From Paracoccus wurundjeri (GTDB lineage Bacteria; Pseudomonadota; Alphaproteobacteria; Rhodobacterales; Rhodobacteraceae): 64,000 bases of DNA. The notes under the pieces were generated by a model. That model was not told where the DNA came from. It did not search any database and saw only the letters and a list, made by a program, of their open reading frames with translations. A program made the translations under genes and the position numbers. Below are positions 17,378-25,186 of the stretch, one piece after another (positions within the stretch are counted from its first letter, which is position 1; each line of letters starts with the position of its first letter). The DNA lies in the NCBI RefSeq assembly GCF_030678915.1, contig NZ_JAUUTZ010000010.1, positions 105,721-169,720 of the forward strand, in the 5' to 3' direction.

Positions 17378-18709
17378 ATGAAGAAGAAGAAAAGACCCGA
17401 TCCTACGTACCTACCCGCACTCAAGGGGAGGATCGGAAAATGGGCGTTTTATACTACCTTGATGACACTGGATGAAGTCAACGAGCGCATCTATTTGAGC
17501 GATGAGATATATCAGAACAAAAGCCTGTCTGATATGGTGCAGCGCTCCATCAAATCCGGTCGCGCTGAGAATATTGCATCCTACCTCAAGAATGAAGTCG
17601 AAAGGTTTTTCCCTGCCATGGTCGTCGCCGTTTTTGAAGGCGAGCCCAACTGGCTGGAGTTTTCAATCCGCAAACAGAACGACAATCTTGTATTCGACCC
17701 AGACACGCTGGATCGGGCCAAGCTAGATTCATTTGGATTTTTGTCATTAAGTGGTGAAGAACACCTCTTTCCATTGGATGGCCAGCATCGACTCGCCGGA
17801 ATTCGGGAAGCACTTTCAGACCCTAACAAAGAAAATGAATACCTTGGTTCTGAGGAAGTGACCGTGATGCTTGTTGCGCACGATCCCAGCGATGCTGGCC
17901 GGACAAGATCACGACGTTTGTTCACAACTCTGAATAAACGAGCCGTCTCTGTGAAGAAACATGAAACAATTGCGCTGGATGAGGATGATGTAATGGCTAT
18001 TGCCACTCGCCATCTCGTCGAGAAGTTCGATCCATTATCGAGGGAAAGCATTGTCTCTTTTCGCACCAGCGCGAACATTTCCCCGAGTGACACCAAGGTC
18101 TTTACCGCGATTGTGACACTGTACGACCTTCTGTTTGATCTTTTTAAAGTTATTTCTAAAAGGACGGCAGACGACTTGAGGTATAACCGCCCGGATGACG
18201 AGTGGACTGACGTTTATCGGGCGTGTGCTGAGTGTTTTTTCACGTCTTTGATGGAAGCTTTCCCTGAGACGAAGAGGTGCCTCGCGGGCAATGATCCAGA
18301 AAAGGTCATCATAGAGAACCGCAGACAAGACGGCGGTCATATTCTGTTTCGCCCTGTTGGACTTCGCATGTTTGCTCAACTGGTGGCTGCGGCAGTTAAA
18401 CCGTCAATTACTGCTACATTCGAAGAACCCAAGCAATCTCCATCTGCTGTAAAGCAAAAGGTAGTCGATGAGATAAAGAAAGCGGTTGCGTTGTATTCTG
18501 ATCTGCCAACGGAGCTGGCATATAGACCATACGCAGGTCTGATCTTCGATCCCGACACTCACAAGATTAGCGTTGGAAGAGCCGCGATTGTGCGTGATGT
18601 TATTCTGAAACATTATGGCCTGATCAAGCCGAGCGTGGACAAAGCTCTATCTTCCAGGATCAAACGCAGCATTGGAGACGATTATAGCGCTGAAGATTTC
18701 CTTTGGTAG
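17378..18709 (+). CDS. dndB: DndB/DGQHR-domain regulator of phosphorothioation
   Basis: The 443-residue product carries the DGQHR signature at residues 134-138 (FPLDGQHRLAGIREAL), followed by RRLFTTLNKRAVSVKKHETIALDEDD. Both are hallmarks of the DndB/DGQHR family. In known dnd clusters DndB is a transcriptional repressor and modulator of modification density. There it is usually encoded upstream or divergently; here it is the last gene of the same operon. The start lies 4 bp after the preceding stop. It ends 28 bp from the convergent methyltransferase gene with no obvious terminator. A DGQHR protein of the broader family, not a strict DndB orthologue, is the alternative. Confidence 0.85.
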   Translation: MKKKKRPDPTYLPALKGRIGKWAFYTTLMTLDEVNERIYLSDEIYQNKSLSDMVQRSIKSGRAENIASYLKNEVERFFPAMVVAVFEGEPNWLEFSIRKQNDNLVFDPDTLDRAKLDSFGFLSLSGEEHLFPLDGQHRLAGIREALSDPNKENEYLGSEEVTVMLVAHDPSDAGRTRSRRLFTTLNKRAVSVKKHETIALDEDDVMAIATRHLVEKFDPLSRESIVSFRTSANISPSDTKVFTAIVTLYDLLFDLFKVISKRTADDLRYNRPDDEWTDVYRACAECFFTSLMEAFPETKRCLAGNDPEKVIIENRRQDGGHILFRPVGLRMFAQLVAAAVKPSITATFEEPKQSPSAVKQKVVDEIKKAVALYSDLPTELAYRPYAGLIFDPDTHKISVGRAAIVRDVILKHYGLIKPSVDKALSSRIKRSIGDDYSAEDFLW

Positions 18710-18737
18710 ATTGGCGACGCACTTTCGAACTGGAAAT

Positions 18738-19802
18738 TTAGTTCTTCGAAGCTGAAACGGCCATAGCGACCCAGTGGATGTTATTTCGTCCGAGCAAATC
18801 CGCTTGCTCGCCCAGTCTTTCTGCCATCAGCGCGAGCTTCCTGAGCAGGTCTTGCAATGCTTCTTCGGAGACGCGGTAAATGCCGCGCCCAGGTTCGGAG
18901 GGGCCGATCCGCAAGGTTAGGTAAATCCGTCCGCCCGGTTTCAGGAGGCTGGCGAGGGTTTCCAATGCGTGGCGCCTGTCATCCGGTTTGACGTGCATCC
19001 AAACGGCGCTGAGGATGATCAGGTCAAACGTCTCGCCGGTTGCGCGCGTGTCGGCTAGATCAGGTAAGCTGTCTAATCGCCATTCGATATCAGGCGATGG
19101 ATGCAGACGCTTACCGATGGCCTGCATGGCTTCCGAGGGCTCCACGGCAACGATCCGGTGGCCGTTAGCTGCAAACCATGACGCATCGCGTCCTGTCCCC
19201 GCGCCGACATCGAGGACGGCCAAAGGCTGTTCATCAAAATGCTCGTTGATTAGTGTGAGAATCTTTGGGTGCGCGGTTTCCAGTGACAAGGTTTCGTAGC
19301 CGTCTGCAAGGCGGGCTGCGTGCTCCTCGTAATAGGTCAGGGCTGGGTCTTGCGGCATGGTGCCAAATACCTCTCCACGGCTAGTCCAAGCAGTCACGAT
19401 CAAGAGAATCAAGCTGAGGATCGCTGCGAGCAATAGCATGAACTGGAACAAGGACCGAACAAGGAACGGTTTGTTGTACCATTGGGCACCCTTGGCCGAG
19501 ACATGTCCGGCTGGATAGGTCTTCTCCAACCAATCGAGATGCTGCTGCATGACAAAGCGCAGGCGCATAATGATCACAAAAAGCGCGCCGTTTCCGGCTG
19601 CTGCGAGGAAAAGCAGAGCTAGCTGAAATAGAGGAAATTCCTCCACGCGCGATACGCCAAACCATAAACCGCCGGTGAGCGTCATCGAGATCAGGGGGAT
19701 TTGCCACATCTGCTGGTTTAAGGAGCGAAACGAGGCGTGGTTCTGGTCGAACGCCGCCTTGTGCATCTCGTGTTCGATTTCTTCAGGCGTCACGTCATTC
19801 AT
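18738..19802 (-). CDS. Three-helix membrane anchor fused to a SAM methyltransferase
   Basis: The 354-residue product begins with about 45 soluble residues. Hydrophobic segments follow near 40-55 (ISMTLTGGLWFGVS), 60-82 (QLALLFLAAAGNGALFVIIMRL) and 115-140 (LFQFMLLLAAILSLILLIVTAW). Residues about 175-350 form a class I methyltransferase: VLDVGAGTGRDASWFA (motif I), AVEPSEAMQ (acidic loop), FDLIILSAVWMHV and LLKPGGRIYLTLR. The N-terminal region with its two long hydrophobic blocks resembles small membrane modules found in defence genes, but I cannot name the family. It is convergent with dndB and next to IS debris. Substrate unknown; the membrane location argues against a simple DNA methylase. 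Confidence 0.8.
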   Translation of the reverse strand: MNDVTPEEIEHEMHKAAFDQNHASFRSLNQQMWQIPLISMTLTGGLWFGVSRVEEFPLFQLALLFLAAAGNGALFVIIMRLRFVMQQHLDWLEKTYPAGHVSAKGAQWYNKPFLVRSLFQFMLLLAAILSLILLIVTAWTSRGEVFGTMPQDPALTYYEEHAARLADGYETLSLETAHPKILTLINEHFDEQPLAVLDVGAGTGRDASWFAANGHRIVAVEPSEAMQAIGKRLHPSPDIEWRLDSLPDLADTRATGETFDLIILSAVWMHVKPDDRRHALETLASLLKPGGRIYLTLRIGPSEPGRGIYRVSEEALQDLLRKLALMAERLGEQADLLGRNNIHWVAMAVSASKN

Positions 19803-19826
19803 TCCAGTTACAGGCTCGAATCGGCA

Positions 19827-20297
19827 CTAAAGGTAACCGGGCGTTGCGCGACAAACCAGCCGAGATGCATCGATACATTTAGAGAACAGGTAAGGCCTAT
19901 TCATCGGGCATCGGCGTTCGGGCAGCATTTCTGTTTCGACGGACAAACCTGACAGGTCAGTTGCAGGGCGCGATATTTGGCGCGCCCCTTGCCGGTCGGT
20001 CAGGTCGAGGCGGCAGAACCAGCGATAGGCTAGGTTCAGATGCACCTCCTCGCAGAGCCGCCGTTCGGAGCGAATGCCAAAGCAATAGCCGACCAACAGC
20101 ATGCGGATCAGCAACTCGGGATCGACGGACGGACGCCCTGTGTGGCTGTAGAAATCCGCAAGGTGGGCGCGGATGCTGCCCAGGTCTACGAACCGATCAA
20201 TGGATCGCAGAAGGTGATCATCCGGGACATGATCTTCCAGCGAGAACTCGTAGAACAGCGCTGGTTGCGCTTCCTGCCTCGGCCCCATCATCGCCAA
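19827..20297 (-). pseudogene. Truncated IS1182-type transposase (N-terminal part)
   Basis: Residues 1-102 match the start of IS1182/IS5-like DDE transposases (FSLEDHVPDDHLLRSIDRFVDL, then GRPSVDPELLIRMLLVGYCFGIRSERRLCEEVHLNLAYRWFCRLDLTD). After LTD the expected VPDHSTFS continuation is missing and the frame runs into unrelated sequence, so the copy breaks off near base 19990. The whole catalytic core is absent and it cannot be active. It marks an old insertion or deletion beside the membrane-methyltransferase gene. Confidence 0.8.
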
Positions 20298-20366
20298 TCC
20301 TCCCGCCCCTATATGAGAATTGAATCAGCGCTTGGGCCGTCAAACAAGCGGAGTTTTTCAACAAAA
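19990..20366 (-). mobile_element. Remnant of an IS1182-type insertion sequence
   Basis: Contains the first 102 codons of the transposase and its upstream end. The terminal region, read on the minus strand, begins near 20366 with GTTGAAAAACTCCGC, as often seen at ends of this IS type. The distal end and the rest of the transposase are lost at about 19990. Boundaries are approximate. Confidence 0.6.
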
Positions 20367-20602
20367 TATGCCCGTTGAACCGCGAAGGCGGGAAACGCTG
20401 CGATACTGGAGGTCTCCGCGCTTCCCGCCTTCACTACCGTCGTGCCTGTGCCGAAGCTGCCTGGAACTGATGCAGAGGTTTCGCTACCGTTGCACATGCA
20501 CAGACATCCTGACGCGTGGAACGGTCGTTATTCAAACCTGATGAGATCGTTGAGTCAAAATTGATGAGACTCGGGAATCAATCCTTTGGGAAATTGCACG
20601 TG
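20298..20602. other. IS end and repeat debris, no gene
   Basis: The first about 70 bases are the IS1182-type end. From 20532 to 20569 there are two near-identical repeats (TCAAACCTGATGAGA and TCAAAATTGATGAGA) 8 bases apart. Tandem sites of this form occur at the ends of IS21-family elements, so this may be a fragment of a second element. I see no coding sequence. Confidence 0.4.
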
Positions 20603-20977
20603 TTACGGTTTTGTGCTGACTGAAGTTGACAGCGGGATACGCCAGAGCCTGGCCGAGCGCTCATGAGCCGCTTCCAGCCAGTCAGGCAGAAGTTTCTCAA
20701 GATAAGAGTGCTCGAACACCACAATTTCCGCCGTCGCGTATTGATCGACAGCCATTCGGGCGAAAGCCTCAGTCACGAAACGATGCCTCGCTGCCCGGGT
20801 CTGCTCGATTCGGCCGATCTCCACATAGGCACCGAGCTCCAAGGTGATAGCGTCGAAGCCAAGAAACTGACCTTGCGTGTTGACGTCAGAGAAGCGTTTC
20901 GGGAAGGCGAGGCCACAATCGCAGAGCGCATTTCCAGCCTCGACATCCACGGTTCCGTGGAGGTGAAGATTCATCAA
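20603..20977 (-). CDS. Hypothetical protein downstream of mcrC
   Basis: A 124-residue frame on the mcrBC strand, 177 bases after the mcrC stop. I do not recognise it. It begins MMNLHLHGTVDVEAGNALCDCG, has the segment FLGFDAITLELGAYVEIGRIEQTRAARHR in the middle and ends with EKLLPDWLEAAHERSARLWRIPLS. Composition looks protein-like: mixed charge, amphipathic, no low complexity. The recombination-site copy at 21103-21131 separates it from mcrC. It could be a second cassette gene, a fragment, or a chance frame; the other strand is also open here. Confidence 0.35.
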   Translation of the reverse strand: MMNLHLHGTVDVEAGNALCDCGLAFPKRFSDVNTQGQFLGFDAITLELGAYVEIGRIEQTRAARHRFVTEAFARMAVDQYATAEIVVFEHSYLEKLLPDWLEAAHERSARLWRIPLSTSVSTKP

Positions 20978-21102
20978 TGCGATACCGAGATCAGGGGTAA
21001 GGTGCGTGGGGAAGGCGGGGAAAACTCCTGTGCTTCCGGTTCAGAGCAGCAATGTAGCAATGAATGCTCTGATGATCCAGTCGAGGTGGGCTGCCTGCAT
21101 AC

Positions 21103-21131
21103 ACTCTTTACAGAAAGTGCGTTTTGTAAAG
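21103..21131. repeat. Recombination-site-like repeat, copy 1 (mcrC-distal side)
   Basis: Two 10-bp arms, CTTTACAGAA (21106-21115) and TTTTGTAAAG (21122-21131), form an inverted repeat with one mismatch around the 6-bp spacer AGTGCG. This geometry is that of a tyrosine-recombinase core site. The sequence ACTCTTTACAGAA..TGCGTTTTGT recurs at 24395-24419 in the same orientation, so the two copies bracket mcrBC. Confidence 0.7.
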
Positions 21132-21154
21132 TTCCTGCGCTGATATATCTTGCT

Positions 21155-22393
21155 TTAAACTTGCGTGACGAGCTGCCGCGCGAGCATTTCCCAGTCCTTC
21201 CTGTTCTGAGTGGCCCGCAAATCGACGAGCCAAATTTCTACCTGTCGATCTGTTGCGGTATATTGCCACACCGTTGGCTGCCGATCCTGTGCAGTTCCCG
21301 GATACAGAAGTATTACGCGGTTGGCGTCATAAACCGCTCCGTAGGATGCGAGCTGATAGAGGTCGGCTTGGCTGACCTTGGAGACTGATCCGATTGGGTC
21401 GCCAAGATCCTTCCACTTGGTATCAATGATCAGCGGTCCGGCATCGGTTTCGATCACGATGTCGGGAATCAACGGATAAGCCCCGTGCTGCAGCAATGTG
21501 TACGTCCGGCGTTGCACCGACACCGTTCCTGCAGGCAGCGCCCTTTGCAGCCAGCGCGATACATAGCGCTCGAACAACAGGTTCATTGGAAATAACAGGG
21601 CCACCCCAGTGAAGGTGCCGTATGTCGTATTTTGCCACACCGCCTCAAGCAACATGCGTGCCAAAGTATGAGTGTCGCGGAAGCGTTCATTCAACCGATT
21701 CCAGACGATCCGCTCCTTTAACGGTGCGCGACTTTGCGGAATTCCCGCAAACCGTTCTGTTAGACTGGTAATACGCCGACGAAGCGGTTCAGTCCGCGCG
21801 AAGGAACCAGCATGCAAAAGGCATGTCTTGAGCAGGCGATTCAAAGGCGTGTTCTCGGAAAATTCTTCGAAACGGCAATGCAGCCGGGAAGGATCAATCG
21901 CACGGCGCAGTATCTGTTGCCGTAGATCAAGATTGCCACGCAACTTGGGCAACAATTCCTCTTTCGGGACATAGGCCCGCATGAGTCCAGTCTGCACCTG
22001 TTGCGCAAGACGCGTCACAAACAAGTTGATGAATACTTCAAGGAGATCATTGTCCTGTGTGCTCAAACCAGTGATTTGGCCCTCCGAAAGTGGAACATCA
22101 AAAGCCAAGGCGAGCATCCGGATTAGGGTCGCGCGCAACGCACCGTCGTCATCTTTCAGCTTGGGCAGGATTTCCAAAGAGATCCCCGGCGCAGCAATGA
22201 TCCCGCAGACTTGTCGTGTTTCCAACCGCCGGAAGCCCCGCGCCAACACACCGTTTTCGGGAACACCAAGTCGTCTGGCCGCTGAAATCGCAGCAAGATG
22301 GAGTTGCTCGGCCTGTAGTTCACTTATGCCATCGGGCCCGACGGGCAGGGACGACCATTCCGGCACCGTATAGTGGTGACGGCCAGGCCACAT
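21155..22393 (-). CDS. mcrC: McrC-like subunit of a 5-methylcytosine/modified-DNA restriction system
   Basis: McrC supplies the nuclease of McrBC-type modification-dependent restriction and stimulates McrB GTPase. The 412-residue protein has the McrC blocks GVLARGFRRLETRQVCGIIAAPGISLEILPK and LRGNLDLRQQI. The C-terminal PD-(D/E)XK site follows: LIPDIVIETDAGPLIIDTKWKDLGD (Asp of PDIVI, then D-T-K). FERYVSRWLQRAL just before the site is also typical. The start overlaps the mcrB stop by one base (TAATG), so the two subunits are translationally coupled. Target modification is unknown; beside a dnd operon, phosphorothioated DNA of invaders is one possibility, but I see no recognised sulfur-binding domain. 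Confidence 0.92.
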   Translation of the reverse strand: MWPGRHHYTVPEWSSLPVGPDGISELQAEQLHLAAISAARRLGVPENGVLARGFRRLETRQVCGIIAAPGISLEILPKLKDDDGALRATLIRMLALAFDVPLSEGQITGLSTQDNDLLEVFINLFVTRLAQQVQTGLMRAYVPKEELLPKLRGNLDLRQQILRRAIDPSRLHCRFEEFSENTPLNRLLKTCLLHAGSFARTEPLRRRITSLTERFAGIPQSRAPLKERIVWNRLNERFRDTHTLARMLLEAVWQNTTYGTFTGVALLFPMNLLFERYVSRWLQRALPAGTVSVQRRTYTLLQHGAYPLIPDIVIETDAGPLIIDTKWKDLGDPIGSVSKVSQADLYQLASYGAVYDANRVILLYPGTAQDRQPTVWQYTATDRQVEIWLVDLRATQNRKDWEMLARQLVTQV

Positions 22394-24276
22394 TAGGATT
22401 GACCCAGAAGCGTAATGTAAGCTTCTTCCGGATAGGCCCCCTCTTCGCGATAAATGTCCGAATAACGATACCGATCTTCCGCATAACCTTCCGCCCCGTT
22501 CGGGACAGGCAGCTGCGATCGCGATAGAAATCCGTCGCCACCTCCCAGAACGACCCGAACACGTTCGAGATCATCATGAAAATACTCGCGCAGCAGAGGG
22601 ATGACCTTGAAGGCCATGATCCGGTCTAGATCGGCCTTCGTCTTCATCCCCATAAACCATGCGTGGCCGATCTGAGCGTCCTCACCGAGGAAATAAATCA
22701 GTCGCTGGTTGATGCTTGTTAGGACGGCCGCCAGATCGAGCGCACTGTCATCGAGTTCGATATCCACGAGTATCGATATATCAGGTGGGAGCTCTTCAAA
22801 GACGAAACGGCGTCGTAATGCGGTATCCAGCAGCGAGATCGAGCGATCCGCGGTATTCATGGTGCCAAGGATGTAAAGGTTTCGTGGCAAGCAAAAGGCG
22901 GATTTCGAATAAGGCAATGTCACCGTTGTCGCTGCTGATGCCCCCATTCTCTTGTCGCTCTCGAGCAGCGTGATGAGTTCGCCCAAGACCTTGGAAATGT
23001 TCGCGCGGTTGATTTCGTCGATGATGAGAACATGATTGCCTTGTTGTTCCGACGCACGCTCTGCCATTATTTTGAAGATTCCAGCTTCCGGCTCCAGGGT
23101 GAAACCCGCGCCTGACGCCATCGGGCGAGGCCGCAGTCCCTCGACAAAGTCCTCATAGGTATAGCTTTGATGGAAAGTGACGAAGCCGATGCGTTCGTCC
23201 TTGACCAATTGGTTGTATGCTTGACGCATAGCGATCGGGTCTTCCGGTGCCTGCCCCAGACAAATCTCGACAGCACGTCTCGCGGTGCTGAATGTTTTTC
23301 CTGTACCAGGTGGGCCGTAGAAAATCGTATTCAGTTCATGGTTGTTCCAGGGTGGAACGATCTCATCCTCGTTCATTTCCTGTGCAGAAGTTTGCTTTTT
23401 CTTTTTAGGTTTCTGCCAGACGGTCCTGAAATCCCCTTCGTAAAAATCGACCCGCGAACCGTGTTTTGCCTCAAGTTCCTTCCGCAGTGTTACGAGCGCC
23501 GCATCGAGCTCAACAAAACTCATGCTTCGCACTTCCGCCGGCGAAGCTGCGCCAAAGCCTACAAGGATGTCACGCTTATTCGATGCAGCACTGATGCGCT
23601 CATAGTCATCAGGGAAAAACAGAAACGGCAGGATGTGCCGCAATTGACGGTTATCACCTTCGACATGCACGTCCATCCATGAAGCGAATGCTTCTCCGTC
23701 AGAGACTAAATGACGACGCTCGTTCTCGGGTTTCGCTTTCAGATCCTGCATGGCGGTTATCAGTAGGACGAGTTCGCGCCATTTATTGTTATTATATCCC
23801 TGTCCGGCGCGCCCGACGCCTTGAAGTACTGGGTCGGTAAGTGCCGCAACCTCTGGCTGCAGTTCCCCGCCGGACCATGACCAGACTTCGCGAACCTTTT
23901 GATCTTTGGTCGAGGGGGCGACATCAGAGCGCTGGAACGCGTAGAGCAACCAGATCAACTCGGCCATCAGACAGCGGCCGTCGCTCGTGGAATCAGAAAG
24001 CTGAGCTTTGAGCTTCTCGAAAAAGTTTCCTTCGCCGGCGTCAAGGTTTTGGACATAGGTTCGCTGGAGTCCGGCAAAGTTATCAGCGGTCCAAAGTGAC
24101 CGACCTGGTGATAGAAGCGAACCATCATTGATCAGGCAATCGGTGCGAAGGCGATCCATCGTTTCATAAAGCGGCGAAAGGTCGGCGCTTGGATTGTATC
24201 GAGCCATGGTAAATCCCGGTGCAAAAGCGGCCACTGCCTCAGCATACGAGTACCAGGGCGAGGCCGGCAATCCCAC
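22393..24276 (-). CDS. mcrB: McrB-like AAA+ GTPase subunit
   Basis: McrB is the GTP-driven hexameric motor and target-recognition subunit. The C-terminal two thirds (about 310-600) show Walker A FYGPPGTGKTFSTARRAVE, the family block GFVTFHQSYTYEDFVEGLRP, Walker B HVLIIDEINRANISKVLGELITLLE, and the McrB-specific LYILGTMNTADRSISLLDTALRRRF. Residues 1-300 are a non-conserved recognition region without a fold I can name. A basic linker KPKKKK lies near 290. The frame starts with GTG at 24276 (preceded by agagggtggtg); an ATG at 24207 is the alternative. The recombinase gene is divergent, with a recombination-site-like repeat between them. Confidence 0.92.
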   Translation of the reverse strand: MGLPASPWYSYAEAVAAFAPGFTMARYNPSADLSPLYETMDRLRTDCLINDGSLLSPGRSLWTADNFAGLQRTYVQNLDAGEGNFFEKLKAQLSDSTSDGRCLMAELIWLLYAFQRSDVAPSTKDQKVREVWSWSGGELQPEVAALTDPVLQGVGRAGQGYNNNKWRELVLLITAMQDLKAKPENERRHLVSDGEAFASWMDVHVEGDNRQLRHILPFLFFPDDYERISAASNKRDILVGFGAASPAEVRSMSFVELDAALVTLRKELEAKHGSRVDFYEGDFRTVWQKPKKKKQTSAQEMNEDEIVPPWNNHELNTIFYGPPGTGKTFSTARRAVEICLGQAPEDPIAMRQAYNQLVKDERIGFVTFHQSYTYEDFVEGLRPRPMASGAGFTLEPEAGIFKIMAERASEQQGNHVLIIDEINRANISKVLGELITLLESDKRMGASAATTVTLPYSKSAFCLPRNLYILGTMNTADRSISLLDTALRRRFVFEELPPDISILVDIELDDSALDLAAVLTSINQRLIYFLGEDAQIGHAWFMGMKTKADLDRIMAFKVIPLLREYFHDDLERVRVVLGGGDGFLSRSQLPVPNGAEGYAEDRYRYSDIYREEGAYPEEAYITLLGQS

Positions 24277-24394
24277 TTCTGCACCACCCTCTTGATCTCA
24301 CAAAAAAATCTACGCCTTTGAGAAGTGAAGCTAACCGTCACAGCCTCAAGGCTCGTCACCCGTAGCGTTTCGCGATAGGCTGAACAGGGCTTAA

Positions 24395-24423
24395 ACTCTT
24401 TACAGAATATGCGTTTTGTCGAG
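24395..24423. repeat. Recombination-site-like repeat, copy 2 (between mcrB and recombinase)
   Basis: Arms CTTTACAGAA (24398-24407) and TTTTGTCGAG (24414-24423) flank the 6-bp spacer TATGCG. Extending outward, AACTCT on the left pairs with AGAGTT on the right, giving 11 matches over 14-bp arms. It repeats copy 1 at 21103-21131 directly. Its right edge is 42 bp before the recombinase ATG, the position an attI-like or attachment site would take. Confidence 0.7.
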
Positions 24424-24465
24424 AGTTGACGGAAGCAATCCCGGCAATTGCAGGACAGAAATGGC

Positions 24466-25068
24466 ATGAGCGACCCGCGTCCCAACCGGTCTTTTGTCAA
24501 GAGTGACGGCACCGAGCCGGTCGATGCGCATTTGCGCGACCGGGATTACCTGATCCCGACCGAGATGACGCGCCTGCTTGCGGCGGCGAAATCCGGCCGG
24601 CATGGTGCGCGCGATCATCTCATGCTGTTGCTGATGTACCGCCACGGGCTGCGGGTCAGCGAGCTGATTGCGCTCCGGCGCAATGATCTCGACCTCAACT
24701 CCGGGCACATCTGGGTCCGGCGGCTGAAACGCGGTCTTGCCACCAACCAGCCCTTGACCGGAGACGAACTCCGCGCCTTGCGGCGTGTCCTGTCCGTGCG
24801 ACGCGATGCGCTGCCCTGGCTGTTTCTCTCGGAGCGTGGCCAGCCAATGACCCGCCAGGCCGTCAATTACCTGGTCACTGCGATCGCCAGGCGGGCAGGG
24901 CTCGGGCCGATCCATCCGCATATGCTGCGCCATTCCTGCGGCCATGCGCTTGCCCATGCCGGGCGCGATCTGCGCCTGATTCAGGATTATCTCGGCCATC
25001 GCGATCCCCGCCATACCTCCCGCTACACCCGCACGGCGGCGGTGCGGTTCCAGGGGATATGGGGCTGA
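24466..25068 (+). CDS. Small tyrosine recombinase (FimB/E-sized)
   Basis: A 200-residue site-specific recombinase containing essentially only the catalytic domain, like the FimB/FimE inversion recombinases, with no typical N-terminal core-binding domain. The full active-site set is present: Arg63 (HGLRVSEL), Lys88 (RLKRG), His152 and Arg155 (HMLRH), His178 (GHRD), Tyr187 (SRYTRT). It is therefore probably active. ATG 24466 follows a region with ggacag; the frame is open slightly further from a TTG at 24448. It is divergent from mcrB, with the palindromic repeat between. It could be the enzyme that moves the mcrBC segment, or an unrelated leftover. Confidence 0.9.
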   Translation: MSDPRPNRSFVKSDGTEPVDAHLRDRDYLIPTEMTRLLAAAKSGRHGARDHLMLLLMYRHGLRVSELIALRRNDLDLNSGHIWVRRLKRGLATNQPLTGDELRALRRVLSVRRDALPWLFLSERGQPMTRQAVNYLVTAIARRAGLGPIHPHMLRHSCGHALAHAGRDLRLIQDYLGHRDPRHTSRYTRTAAVRFQGIWG

Positions 25069-25186
25069 TGCCAGCGAGTTCACAATCCCGCTCAACTCCG
25101 GCGATCCCGGAGATAGGCGCTGAAAGTGATCCACCAGGCCCCGAATTTCGTTTGTCTCCGCAGCTCCGAGACCGACGCTCAACTGG

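Noticed and set aside
20581..20630. Possible third copy of the recombination-site repeat (GGTTTTGTGCTGAC)
   Set aside because: Only TTTTGT and scattered bases match; the left arm CTTTACAGAA is absent.
20663..21388. 241-codon plus-strand frame overlapping mcrC
   Set aside because: Antisense to the C-terminus of mcrC, which contains the recognisable PD-(D/E)XK site; the composition is that of a shadow frame.
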